The notes under the pieces were generated by a model. That model searched no databases, was not told the DNA's origin, and worked only from the letters and a program-made list of their open reading frames with translations. From Helicobacteraceae bacterium (GTDB lineage: Bacteria; Campylobacterota; Campylobacteria; Campylobacterales; Sulfurimonadaceae): 35,520 nucleotides of DNA. This document shows, piece by piece, positions 8,256 to 17,230 of the stretch. Position 1 is the first letter of the stretch. Every line of letters begins with the position of its first letter. The translations under genes were made by a program, and so were the position numbers. The stretch spans positions 1 through 35,520 of the forward strand of contig JAMONY010000041.1 in NCBI GenBank assembly GCA_027066325.1. The letters run 5' to 3'.

Positions 8256-10586
8256 CTACTTTTTGCCATACCCATATCCGTATCCGTATCCAGATGTTTT
8301 ACTCATCTGTGCTCCATTTAAGACAATACCAGCACTACTTAGTTTCTGCTCATGAACAAAACGGTTAATGTTTTTCACAAACTCTTTTTTTGAAAGATTG
8401 GCTCTTAAGATAAATAGATTTATATCTGAAAGCTTCATCAATATCATAGCATCAGTTACAAGTCCAACTGGCGGGGAGTCAAAAATGATATAGTCATAAT
8501 CTGCAGATAGCATCGATACGATATCTTGAAAAACTGGTGCCAATATTAGCTCTGAAGGGTTTGGGGGAACTGGTCCAGCAGTGATGATATCTAAGTTTTC
8601 CTCAACATCAACATGCACAACCTCATCTAAGCTATTACTAGAGGAGAGAAGAGTACTCATGCCGATAGTGTTAGAAAGATTGTATCTCTCATGAACTCGT
8701 GCACGACGCATATCTAGATCCAACAAAACAACTCGCTTGTGACTCTTAGCAATTAGCTGTGCTAACTTGGATGAGATTGTGCTTTTGCCCTCAGAAGATA
8801 TGGATGATGTTATGGTGATAATCTTTGTCTTAGAGTGATTTTGCAAAAACTCCAGATTGGTTCGTACAACCCGCATAGCCTCACCAAATTGCTCTGAACT
8901 ATCAATCGACTTAAAGTGTGGCAAAACTCCATATATCGGCATGTCCGTTAGAGCTTTAATATCTTCTATATTACCCAAAGTATCATCACGAAAGTTACGC
9001 CATAGTGCCAACAGTACACCTAAAACCAACCCAAAAATAGACCCAATAATAACCATGGAGAGGCGCTTAGGTTTAATGGGGCTTTTAGGTTTTAATGCTC
9101 TATCTATGATCCTTGTTTCTGAAACCGTAGATGATTGTATGATTGCCATTTCAGCACGCTTCTCTAGTAAAAAAGAGTATATCTTCTCATTTACCATAAA
9201 ATTTCGTGTAAGTCGCGATAGATCGCGTTGCTGTTTAGGTAGATTTTTCATCTGTTTTGTATGTTTATTGATAATTTCAGTTAGTCTAAATTTTCTATCT
9301 TTAGCACTTCTGATACTGCTCTGAATGGTCTTTACAAGTGAATTTCTCAATGATGTAAGCTGCTGTGTTACCTTCTGTACATCTGGATGTAGTTCAGTAA
9401 AATCTACAAGTAGAGAGTTGCGCAAACTACTGGCTTCTTGTATTTTTTGAATCAGTAGATTAATGGTAGAGCTAGCCTCACGCTCTGCTACACCAAGATC
9501 TATGCCTGAGATATCATCATTAGTTTGAATGTAGTCCAAAGTGCTCTCTAGGACACCAAGTTGCATATCTAGCTCATAGCGTTGACTCTCAAACTCTGCC
9601 AATTTACCAGCTGTCATCTGAGCCTTATCGTCTATATCAACTACTATATTGGTAGCCTTGTAACGCTGTAGAGTTGCTGCTGAGTTCTGTAGTGTTTTAT
9701 TGATGGCATCTAGCTGTGTATCTAAAAACTCAAGTGCTTTTTCACTACTTTGAGTCTTAAAGTCGATTGTCTCTTGAATGTATGTCTCTGCAATAGCATT
9801 AACAATCTCTTCTGCTCTTTGAGCTACGCTATCTTGAAAGCTAAGACGCAAAATAGTGCTTTTTGCCAAGGTAGAGATAGATAATCTTGATGCTATAAAC
9901 TTACTCATAGCCTCATCTGAGGAGATGGTAAATGAGTATGACTGCGCAGTAAGATCATGTACCTTTTGTACACTTAAGTTAAACCAAGGAGTTGAGATAG
10001 GCTCTCCAAACATATGTATCTCATCATACTCAAGTGCTCCATTTGATGTGGGAGTAGATATAAATAGTGAGCGAATATATGTCATAAGTTGACTTTTTTT
10101 TCTAGGCTTTAACAGAAGTCTAAAGTGCTTATCATCTACAGGAATAATAGCAAATGGCGTAGTTACACGATCACTAATATGGTCTGCTTTGACGATAAAT
10201 GGTGATGCTTTATACAGTTCTGTTGTTTTATAGTTATGTGTTTTAAAATATCTTGTATTGATATTTAAGTTCTCAACCGCCTTAGATATGATAAATCTTG
10301 ATCTAAGAAACTCCTTATCGTTATCTAGATTACTACTCTCTTGCCCTAATGCCAAAGAGATGAAATCATCTTGACTACCCTTCTCGCTTTTGATCAAAAT
10401 GGTAGTTTTTGCCTGATAAACATTTTCAGACAAGTACGCCATTACTGCAGCAATAGATGCTGCTATAAACACTATAAAGATAATTGAATATTGATATTTT
10501 TTTAAAACTTTAAATAGGTCTCTTAAGTCAAACTCACTACCCATAGATCCGCTAGTAGCTAGCTTGTTTTGAACTCTAGACTCCAC
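8256..10586 (-). CDS. wzc: Wzc-like polysaccharide co-polymerase / tyrosine autokinase
   Basis: Inner-membrane BY-kinase that controls chain length and export. An N-terminal Wzz domain begins with TM1 (about 36-53), followed by a long coiled-coil periplasmic part (about 255-470) and TM2 (about 512-531). The cytoplasmic kinase has Walker A SSEGKST (about 599-605), Walker A' VVLLDLDMRR (about 621-630) and Walker B IIFDSP (about 702-707). The tail GYGYGYGYGKK carries four tyrosines as autophosphorylation sites (residues numbered from the longer TTG reading). I chose GTG at 10586 because GGAG sits 7 bases upstream and it overlaps the wza stop (TAGTG). A TTG two codons earlier (10592) lies too close to that site. 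Length is about 776 residues. Confidence 0.93.
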   Translation of the reverse strand: MESRVQNKLATSGSMGSEFDLRDLFKVLKKYQYSIIFIVFIAASIAAVMAYLSENVYQAKTTILIKSEKGSQDDFISLALGQESSNLDNDKEFLRSRFIISKAVENLNINTRYFKTHNYKTTELYKASPFIVKADHISDRVTTPFAIIPVDDKHFRLLLKPRKKSQLMTYIRSLFISTPTSNGALEYDEIHMFGEPISTPWFNLSVQKVHDLTAQSYSFTISSDEAMSKFIASRLSISTLAKSTILRLSFQDSVAQRAEEIVNAIAETYIQETIDFKTQSSEKALEFLDTQLDAINKTLQNSAATLQRYKATNIVVDIDDKAQMTAGKLAEFESQRYELDMQLGVLESTLDYIQTNDDISGIDLGVAEREASSTINLLIQKIQEASSLRNSLLVDFTELHPDVQKVTQQLTSLRNSLVKTIQSSIRSAKDRKFRLTEIINKHTKQMKNLPKQQRDLSRLTRNFMVNEKIYSFLLEKRAEMAIIQSSTVSETRIIDRALKPKSPIKPKRLSMVIIGSIFGLVLGVLLALWRNFRDDTLGNIEDIKALTDMPIYGVLPHFKSIDSSEQFGEAMRVVRTNLEFLQNHSKTKIITITSSISSEGKSTISSKLAQLIAKSHKRVVLLDLDMRRARVHERYNLSNTIGMSTLLSSSNSLDEVVHVDVEENLDIITAGPVPPNPSELILAPVFQDIVSMLSADYDYIIFDSPPVGLVTDAMILMKLSDINLFILRANLSKKEFVKNINRFVHEQKLSSAGIVLNGAQMSKTSGYGYGYGYGKK

Positions 10587-11389
10587 TACCAATCTCCATT
10601 ATGTATAGTAGTGATCTGAGTAAATGGGTTTAAGATTGCTGATATAAGCTGCAAAAATGGCATTCTTTCACGAAATAGAACATTGGAGGCTTTGCTATCG
10701 CGAGCTGTTACAAAAACTATGTCGTTTGGTTGTAAGATAAGGCTAGAGTAGCGGATAGAGTTAAAATCTGTTAGATCCACTTCACGAATTTCGGGATTGC
10801 GCAAACTGCCGCGAATAATCTTGATATTTGTTCTCTTTGCATCAACCGTTAGGTCTCCCCTAGATGCTAGCGCCTCAAATAGCGTCATAGTTCCATTAGT
10901 AATCAGTGATACACCAGGCTCCCTAACCTCACCTAAGACAAAAAGTCTCTGGTTGATAATCTTTACTGAAACATAAGGATTTCTAAGGTACTTTCTATAC
11001 TCTTGCATCAATTTTTGAGCAGCTTCATTCTCTGTTAAACCAGCTATTTTGATGAGACCAACCAAAGGTAGGTGGACTACACCATCAGCTCCTATTAAGA
11101 TTCCTTCATCGCCAACCCTTTGAGTATAGCTATATTGACCACCTGTGCTCAAGAGTTGATTGAGTTGACCAGAACCTGTTGATGACTGATTAAAAGCGGT
11201 GATCTGAACACGATCTCCTTTTGAAATTTTCCACTCAAAAAGCGACTCATTGACATACTCTTCATCTGAGACCTTCTTGATCACCTTCTCCTCATTTACA
11301 TTGTTGCTAAATCGATTATAATCTTTAACCGAGCAACCAGATAAGATAAAAACCATAATCAGCAAACTAAAAATAGCTACTTTTTTCAT
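10586..11389 (-). CDS. wza: Wza-like polysaccharide export lipoprotein
   Basis: Outer-membrane polysaccharide export protein. The lipoprotein signal ends LSGC (Cys19). A Poly_export domain covers about 50-150 (WKISKGDRVQITAFN, then GADGVVHLPLVGLIKIAG), and an SLBB-type domain follows (FVLGEVREPGVSLITNGTMTLFEALASRGDL, about 155-190). At 267 residues it is much shorter than E. coli Wza (379). It has a single obvious SLBB domain and a hydrophobic C-terminal stretch (FLQLISAILNPF) that could form the membrane-spanning helix. First gene of the wza-wzc-cpsB unit, with its own promoter at 11430-11435 and GGAG before the ATG. Confidence 0.92.
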   Translation of the reverse strand: MKKVAIFSLLIMVFILSGCSVKDYNRFSNNVNEEKVIKKVSDEEYVNESLFEWKISKGDRVQITAFNQSSTGSGQLNQLLSTGGQYSYTQRVGDEGILIGADGVVHLPLVGLIKIAGLTENEAAQKLMQEYRKYLRNPYVSVKIINQRLFVLGEVREPGVSLITNGTMTLFEALASRGDLTVDAKRTNIKIIRGSLRNPEIREVDLTDFNSIRYSSLILQPNDIVFVTARDSKASNVLFRERMPFLQLISAILNPFTQITTIHNGDW

Positions 11390-11429
11390 TTTCTACTCCA
11401 TTGTAAACTTAAGATTTAATATAAGTGTG

Positions 11430-11435
11430 ATTATA
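11430..11435 (-). promoter_or_regulatory. -10 box of the wza-wzc-cpsB operon
   Basis: Perfect TATAAT on the minus strand (complement of 11430-11435). The predicted start is near 11423, giving a leader of about 34 nt that includes GGAG ahead of the wza ATG. No convincing -35 box is visible, which is common in Campylobacterota sigma70 promoters. It shares the 138-base gap 11390-11527 with the divergent wecA promoter. Confidence 0.55.
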
Positions 11436-11512
11436 CATTAATATAGATTAAGATCTACAACTAGCAAAAGTAGCATCCAAATTTGACCATAATCAATCTT
11501 TAACTAAAAAGA

Positions 11513-11528
11513 TGATACTATGCTTTTA
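11513..11528 (+). promoter_or_regulatory. Extended -10 promoter giving a leaderless wecA mRNA
   Basis: TG (11513-11514), A, then TACTAT (11516-11521). Counting the last T as -7 puts +1 at 11528, exactly the A of the wecA ATG. There is no purine-rich ribosome binding site between the box and the ATG (GCTTTT only). A leaderless transcript is the simplest reading. Confidence 0.5.
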
Positions 11529-12556
11529 TGAATTTAGCTCTATTGATAGTTGCGGCAGTAATCTCATTTGTTCTTATATCTATGCTTATAAAATTTGCCA
11601 ATAAACTAGGTCTTATCGATATCCCAAATCAGCGTAGTGCGCATACAGAGATTATGCCACGCGGTGCTGGTATTGGGTTTGTATTGGCTGTCATACTCAC
11701 CCCGATGATAATTGATTTTAACTTCTTCACAGAGTACTATTATGTATTTCTTGCGATTATTATAATCTTTATTGCTGGTGGACTAGATGATAAGTACAAT
11801 ATATCACCAAAGATAAAATTTATCTTTATCTTTACCGCAACACTAATGTTGTACATGCACGACATAGAGATAAGCTCCCTTGGTGATTATTTTGGCTTTG
11901 AGCTATTGATCCCATCTTTTCTTGTGCTTATATTTACCTTTTTTGCCATTGCTGGGTTTACAAATGCACTCAATCTCATGGATGGGCTAGATGGGCTTGC
12001 TGGCTCTGTATCGCTCATAATGTTTATCTCTTTTCTTGCCATAGGTCTAAATCACAATGATGCATTGATGATAAACCTATCGACCCTATACATAGGAGCA
12101 CTACTCTCATTTCTATTTTTCAACTGGAATCCAGCAAAAATTTTTATGGGTGATAGCGGCTCTTTAACACTAGGGTTCTCTATAGCACTACTTAGTGTGC
12201 AATCTCTAAACTATGTTGAGCCAACTGCTGTGCTGTTTCTATTGGCTCTACCTATTTTTGACACCTTTATAGTGATGCGTCGTCGTATCCAAAGAGGTCT
12301 GTCTCCATTTGATGCTGACAAAACACATCTACATCATCTTCTATATAAAGTCAAGCTAGATGTGAGATTTACTACTGTCATGTTGTTGTGTATGCAGACT
12401 ATATTTTCCATCATGGGGTATCAGATGCATAGTGCAAACAACACTTTAACTCTTATTCTTTTTGTACTATTTTTCTATATTTTTCTCAATCTTTTTGATG
12501 AGCGCCTGCGATATCGTAAAAAAGATAAAAATAGTGATACTAAAGATAAAACTTAG
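11528..12556 (+). CDS. WecA/MraY-family undecaprenyl-phosphate sugar-1-phosphate transferase
   Basis: Polytopic membrane enzyme that transfers a HexNAc-1-phosphate from a UDP-sugar to undecaprenyl phosphate, starting the lipid-linked repeat unit. 342 residues, mostly hydrophobic helices, with the family's cytoplasmic motifs: GGLDDK (85-90), NLMDGLDG (149-156), GDSGS (208-212) and THLHH (266-270). The HLHH motif favours WecA/WbpL-type polyprenyl transferases over MraY. It is the only initiating transferase in the window, so it most likely serves the neighbouring polysaccharide operon although it is on the opposite strand. Its stop overlaps the stop of the last operon gene by 4 bases. Confidence 0.92.
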   Translation: MNLALLIVAAVISFVLISMLIKFANKLGLIDIPNQRSAHTEIMPRGAGIGFVLAVILTPMIIDFNFFTEYYYVFLAIIIIFIAGGLDDKYNISPKIKFIFIFTATLMLYMHDIEISSLGDYFGFELLIPSFLVLIFTFFAIAGFTNALNLMDGLDGLAGSVSLIMFISFLAIGLNHNDALMINLSTLYIGALLSFLFFNWNPAKIFMGDSGSLTLGFSIALLSVQSLNYVEPTAVLFLLALPIFDTFIVMRRRIQRGLSPFDADKTHLHHLLYKVKLDVRFTTVMLLCMQTIFSIMGYQMHSANNTLTLILFVLFFYIFLNLFDERLRYRKKDKNSDTKDKT

Positions 12557-13662
12557 CTATTTTGAGTGATCGCCTCTCTGTATCTATCTATGACGATCTG
12601 CTGATCAAACTCTACTACAACTTTCTCTCTGCCAAGCCTACCCATCTCTTTGCGCTGAGCAGCTGATAATGAGACCATTTTCTCAACTTGTAAAGTTAGA
12701 GACTTAGAGTCTTTAACTTTACACAGATAACCATTTACACCATCATCTACAACCTCTCTACAGCCTGGCGTATCTGTTGTAATGATAGGTTTAGCTAGAC
12801 TTGCTGCCTCAAGTAGAACTCGCGATAGACCCTCTCTGTAAGATGGCAAGACAACACAATCATACTGCTGCATAACCGAACAGACATCATCAGTTGAACC
12901 AAGATAGACAATAGCACCACTCGCTTCCCAATCTTGCATCTGATCTTCTGTTATAGCGGTTGGATTTGCCATGTAGTATGAGCCCAATATATAAAACTGT
13001 ACCCTATCGTTATCTATAAAAGATTTAGCAGTTTGCACATACTCAATCAACCCTTTATCGCGCACCAATCTTGCTACAAATAAAAACTTAATCTCTTGAG
13101 TGACACTAGAGCTATCGTCACTTGGCTTAAATCTCTCTGTATCTATGCCTGATCCTGGTAGAAGATCTGACTGTTGCTTGCTAGCTAATTTAAGCTCAAC
13201 AAATAGATCTCTATCATGTGAGTTTTGAAAAAAAACTTTTTTAGAGCCTTTTAATGCAACACCATAGAGCCATTTTGCAACTCTTGAAGAGAGACTATTG
13301 TTTAAAAATACAGTGCCGAGCCCAGATATATTATTGACTGTAGGTATGCCTAAAAATTTTAAAGCTATAGAGCCATATATGTTTGGTTTAATCGTATAGT
13401 GCAGCACTATATCGGGTTTAAGTTTTTTATATAGATGATAAAAATCCCAAATTAGCTTCAGATCCTCTAGAGGGTTTGTACCTTTATTGTTTATATCTAT
13501 ATGGTAGTGCTCTATGCCCAACTCTTGAAGTTTATGTGAATACTCATCTTTAGGAGCAACTGCTACAACACAAAATCCATCATCTTGTAGCGCTTGAGCA
13601 AGAGCTAATCTAAAGTTAAATATATTCCACGAGGTGTTGGTAACTATAGCGATTTTTTTCAT
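12553..13662 (-). CDS. Glycosyltransferase family 4 (PglA/WbaZ-like)
   Basis: Cytoplasmic retaining glycosyltransferase with two Rossmann domains, 369 residues. The N-terminal acceptor domain begins KKIAIVTNTSWNIFNFRLAL. The donor-side domain carries FVARLVRDKG and the EX7E motif (E277 and E285 in REGLSRVLLE), followed by TPGCREVVDDGVNGYL. The N-terminal pattern resembles bacterial PglA-type HexNAc transferases, but donor and acceptor cannot be read from sequence. Last gene of the 13-gene operon. Its ATG overlaps the stop of the previous gene (ATGA) and its own stop overlaps wecA. Confidence 0.88.
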   Translation of the reverse strand: MKKIAIVTNTSWNIFNFRLALAQALQDDGFCVVAVAPKDEYSHKLQELGIEHYHIDINNKGTNPLEDLKLIWDFYHLYKKLKPDIVLHYTIKPNIYGSIALKFLGIPTVNNISGLGTVFLNNSLSSRVAKWLYGVALKGSKKVFFQNSHDRDLFVELKLASKQQSDLLPGSGIDTERFKPSDDSSSVTQEIKFLFVARLVRDKGLIEYVQTAKSFIDNDRVQFYILGSYYMANPTAITEDQMQDWEASGAIVYLGSTDDVCSVMQQYDCVVLPSYREGLSRVLLEAASLAKPIITTDTPGCREVVDDGVNGYLCKVKDSKSLTLQVEKMVSLSAAQRKEMGRLGREKVVVEFDQQIVIDRYREAITQNS

Positions 13663-14741
13663 GAGTGTTTCAGCAATCTATCATATATAGATGATAACTT
13701 TGAGCAGTATATATCGTTGTTAAAGTTAGCACTAGCATACTCAACAAGTTCATCCGCATACTCATCTCTCTTAAGATCATCTAAGAACTCAACAATACGC
13801 TCAATCTCATCTATATCAAAAAAATTATCTATAAGTATGGCGCCTGATAGATCTTTTACTATTGCTGGTATACCTCCTACATTAGAGGCTATGATTGGTT
13901 TTGCACACATCATGGCCTCTATGATAGAGAGTGGCAGATCTTCTGTAAAAGATGAGATACAGTAGAGATCTATACGCTCATAAAAACTCTCCATCTGTGC
14001 TACAAATCCTAAAAATTGAACTCTATCTTGCACTCCTAGCTTCTGTGCATACATCTGAAGCGTCTGTAGCCATGTGCCATTGCCTGCAACTACAAGCTCA
14101 ACATCATACCCTCTCTTTAAGAGCTCAGAGATCATAAAGATGGCTCCTTCTATATTTTTTAGAGGTATCAATCTTGATGCTACACCTATGGTTAATGTTT
14201 GCCTCTTCTGTTGAGGAGTGTTAGTAGCTGGCTCTATATCAACAGAGTTAAACAGAAGTGTCATCTTCTTGCTATCATATCTCTCTCGCTGAAGACGCAA
14301 ATCATAGCTTTTTTGTGATACAACTAAAAATTGATCTGCTAGAGAAGATGTTGCTCGATCTAACCACAACTTAGGCTTAGATATCCAACTAGACATTCCA
14401 TGGTAGTGATTTACAACTCTGCTCTTAGGTAGTGAGAGCTTTAAAAATCTACTTAGCATATTTGCATTGTACATATGTGAATGTATGATATCTGGTCTAA
14501 AAGATCTTAAACTTTTTACAAATCTATATAGCTCTACTAGATTAACTACAGACTCTATATTGAAAATCTCCAACTCTATATCGCTATTTTTAAGCTGTGG
14601 TAGTAGTTGAGTTCTATTTTTAAGCACAAATAATTTCACTTCATAATCTTCACAATTTATGCCATTTAAGATATTGATCTGCTGTTTTTCAGCTCCACCT
14701 AGACTCAATGTTGGTATGATGTATGCTATCTTAGTTTTCAA
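13659..14741 (-). CDS. Glycosyltransferase family 4
   Basis: 360-residue GT-B retaining glycosyltransferase. An N-terminal IPTLSLGGAEKQQINIL loop is followed by the C-terminal donor domain with GVASRLIPLKN, VVAGNG, and the EX7E motif (E267 and E275 in EDLPLSIIE), then SNVGGIPAIV. It adds one sugar to the undecaprenyl-linked repeat unit; specificity unknown. The start overlaps the upstream CapK-like gene by 11 bases and the end overlaps the next gene by 4, so it is translationally coupled on both sides. Confidence 0.88.
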   Translation of the reverse strand: MKTKIAYIIPTLSLGGAEKQQINILNGINCEDYEVKLFVLKNRTQLLPQLKNSDIELEIFNIESVVNLVELYRFVKSLRSFRPDIIHSHMYNANMLSRFLKLSLPKSRVVNHYHGMSSWISKPKLWLDRATSSLADQFLVVSQKSYDLRLQRERYDSKKMTLLFNSVDIEPATNTPQQKRQTLTIGVASRLIPLKNIEGAIFMISELLKRGYDVELVVAGNGTWLQTLQMYAQKLGVQDRVQFLGFVAQMESFYERIDLYCISSFTEDLPLSIIEAMMCAKPIIASNVGGIPAIVKDLSGAILIDNFFDIDEIERIVEFLDDLKRDEYADELVEYASANFNNDIYCSKLSSIYDRLLKHS

Positions 14742-16092
14742 TGATCACTGCCTTCTTTTTGCCTCTTGAAGTTGCTACTAACTTCTCAACTTTTCTAACT
14801 TCTAGTTTATATTTGGTGCCTATCTTAGCCTCAAGAGCTTGTCTAAAACTACTAAACTTATCTATCTTGATGATATCTGTAGATAGATAGTTTAAAACCA
14901 CTTCTAATTTTTGATTGTTGAGTATAAGTTGTGACTCAAACACTTCTGTAGGCAGACACTTCAAGACAACTGAAAAGCGCGTTATATAGTTGCCATCAAC
15001 TGTCTGAAAGATATCTTCATCACGCCCTATAATCTCATCTAAGATTAGACCTCCACTACCACAACTACAAGATTGATCCTCAGATACAACACAAAGATCA
15101 CCAATCTCATAACGCACAAGTGGCATAAAATGGCTAGTTAGGCTTGTTACAACCATCCTACCCTCACTGCCTACACTAGCACCATCTCCATCACCATCTA
15201 ACACCTCAAGCAGACCTGTAGTGTCTGCAGTATGAAGTCTACCTTGAGTACAAGTAAATATAAAAATAGACTGCTCATTTGAGCCATAATAGTCAAAAAC
15301 TTTACATCCAAAGACTTTTTGAATCTGATCTCTTTGATAGTCATGAAGCTTTTCAGCTGTTGTAAACACATGCTTTACACACTCAATCTTATAGCCTCGC
15401 TCCTCAAAGAGTTTTGCTAGAAGATAGATTGCTGATGGATAACCCTCAAGCGCCTCAATCTTATGTGTCACAATTGCATCTAAATACTTCTGTACACTAT
15501 CTGGCGATATGTGAAAAGCGGAGAAGAAGTAGTGTTGGTTTATGTAGTCTTTTCTATATATAACCCTCTCATCACTTATATCATGTCCTGTAATACGACC
15601 CAATGGTTTAGATGGGTCATAGCCAAAATCCATCATGGTCTTCAAAAGTAGGTGAAAGCGGGATTGAAGATCTTGCACACTAACCTTAATCTTCATAGGT
15701 GAGCCGGTAGATCCGCTAGTGTGTAGAGTTCGACTATTGGCTTTTGTAATGAGAGATGAGTAGAACTGATCTGTTTGAGACTTTAGTACTTTTTTGCTTA
15801 ACAGAGGAAGTTTTGAAATATCATCCAAGCGGTCTAGACCACTATAGAGCTCTTTTTTATCCATGTAGTATGGGCTATGGTCTGTTATATCATCTAAAAA
15901 TAGATTTAACCTCTCAACTAAACTTTCTGGGCTATTGGGTACTACACTTTTTGAGATTTTTTTAGCTATCTTGCTCATAGGGTTAAGTAGTGGTATGTAG
16001 CCATATTTTTTATATAAAACAGCTATGTTTTCGATACTTATTAAGATATTTTGTACAACTAGTGGTGATTTTTTATATAGTTTTTTTAACAT
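14731..16092 (-). CDS. CapK/PaaK-like adenylate-forming enzyme
   Basis: 453 residues, similar to phenylacetate-CoA ligase and CapK proteins of capsule loci. The AMP-binding P-loop HTSGSTGSP is at 124-132. YYGSNEQ corresponds to the adenylate motif, and EIGDLC plus the Cys-rich CSCGSGG precede GRDED of the C-terminal domain. The family activates carboxylic acids as acyl-adenylates, so this protein may activate an organic acid for attachment to the polysaccharide. CapK-like proteins are common in capsule loci but their substrates are largely unknown. It begins 2 bases after the deacetylase stop. Confidence 0.82.
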   Translation of the reverse strand: MLKKLYKKSPLVVQNILISIENIAVLYKKYGYIPLLNPMSKIAKKISKSVVPNSPESLVERLNLFLDDITDHSPYYMDKKELYSGLDRLDDISKLPLLSKKVLKSQTDQFYSSLITKANSRTLHTSGSTGSPMKIKVSVQDLQSRFHLLLKTMMDFGYDPSKPLGRITGHDISDERVIYRKDYINQHYFFSAFHISPDSVQKYLDAIVTHKIEALEGYPSAIYLLAKLFEERGYKIECVKHVFTTAEKLHDYQRDQIQKVFGCKVFDYYGSNEQSIFIFTCTQGRLHTADTTGLLEVLDGDGDGASVGSEGRMVVTSLTSHFMPLVRYEIGDLCVVSEDQSCSCGSGGLILDEIIGRDEDIFQTVDGNYITRFSVVLKCLPTEVFESQLILNNQKLEVVLNYLSTDIIKIDKFSSFRQALEAKIGTKYKLEVRKVEKLVATSRGKKKAVIIEN

Positions 16093-16094
16093 AT

Positions 16095-17228
16095 CTATCT
16101 TATAGCCCGTCTAAGTTTTTTAATGCTATCTACTATAAATGAGATACTTTTATTGCCACTAGCACGCCATATTTGAAGTTGCAAAAACATAACATTTAGG
16201 TCTGATCTAATGATCTTTGGGGTAAACTCATGATAGGCTGCAACTCTTGATATTTTATGTCGTCTGCAGTTAAATTTATTGAGCTCTGAGCCTTTTGAGA
16301 TAAGCTTATAGCCAGACTCAAAGGCTAACTGTTCTACTCTCTCATTATTGCCACCACCAGGCCATACCAGATACTCAACCCTCTTGCCCAACACTCTCTC
16401 AAGGTAGTTGCGTGTACCAAGAAGCTCTTTTTTTAATCTCTCAAGAGATTCATCTTCACTCTCGTAAGATCCTAGTTTATTATCTGCGCGATAATCAGCA
16501 GCTATTTGCTTTTGTACCTCAAGATTTTCGTTGGCACTTTTTGATGGATTGTAACTATCTATACAAGAGCGTATAAACTCAACAGACGGCTTAAAAGCTC
16601 TTAGATTAGCAAGTGATTTCTCATTCTTAAATATAGGATAACCTAACGGTATTTGCTCTAAACTATCATTGGTAAGCCACTTAGCCTTCTGCTCTATATT
16701 GTCGTTCCAAAATAGCCAAGGTTCTATCTGAGTTCCATCATAAACATCAATAATTTCATCACTAACTGGATACCAAGTGTGTGTGTAGCCATGTGCTTGA
16801 ATATCAACCAAACCAGAGGACTCCATCTCTAAAAGCTCCTCTTCACAAAGATACCCCCACCACTCAGATAGATTCTCTTCAGTAGTTGCATCAACAAAAG
16901 GTCTGACTGGATGTCTCTGTATAAACTCTGGTGTCACAACAACACTAAACTTAAAGTTTAACTCTTTCATAATCTTAAAAACAACACTCCAGTTGTCTAA
17001 AAAGCCATCATCAAACTGAATCATGATACTTTTTTTAGGTAGCTGTTTTATGCCGTGCATATGCTCATACAACTCATCCCAATTGCAAGCATAATACCCT
17101 CGTTTAGCAAGATACCTCATCTGCTTAACAAAAGTCTCTATATCGCAAGTGAGAAAACTCCATGCTCTTGTTGTGTTATGGTCTGCTACGGAGTGGTAAT
17201 ATAGTACCGGTATCGCATCTGCATACAT
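16095..17228 (-). CDS. Polysaccharide deacetylase (NodB-like, CE4)
   Basis: 377 residues with NodB homology: IPVLYYHSV, the catalytic FDDG (72-75), the metal-binding HxxxH (H146 and H150 in HGYTH), and WPGG (289-292). Between the last two lies an insertion of roughly 130 residues, which makes the protein longer than a minimal NodB domain. There is no signal peptide, so it probably acts in the cytosol on a nucleotide sugar or lipid-linked intermediate and not on exported polymer. It removes N-acetyl (or O-acetyl) groups. It lies between the acyltransferase and CapK-like genes with 2-base gaps on each side. Confidence 0.85.
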   Translation of the reverse strand: MYADAIPVLYYHSVADHNTTRAWSFLTCDIETFVKQMRYLAKRGYYACNWDELYEHMHGIKQLPKKSIMIQFDDGFLDNWSVVFKIMKELNFKFSVVVTPEFIQRHPVRPFVDATTEENLSEWWGYLCEEELLEMESSGLVDIQAHGYTHTWYPVSDEIIDVYDGTQIEPWLFWNDNIEQKAKWLTNDSLEQIPLGYPIFKNEKSLANLRAFKPSVEFIRSCIDSYNPSKSANENLEVQKQIAADYRADNKLGSYESEDESLERLKKELLGTRNYLERVLGKRVEYLVWPGGGNNERVEQLAFESGYKLISKGSELNKFNCRRHKISRVAAYHEFTPKIIRSDLNVMFLQLQIWRASGNKSISFIVDSIKKLRRAIR

Positions 17229-17230
17229 GG

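Noticed and set aside
8857-9324. 155-codon plus-strand frame opposite wzc
   Set aside because: It lies wholly within the well-supported wzc coding region, has no ribosome binding site and shows no recognisable protein features.
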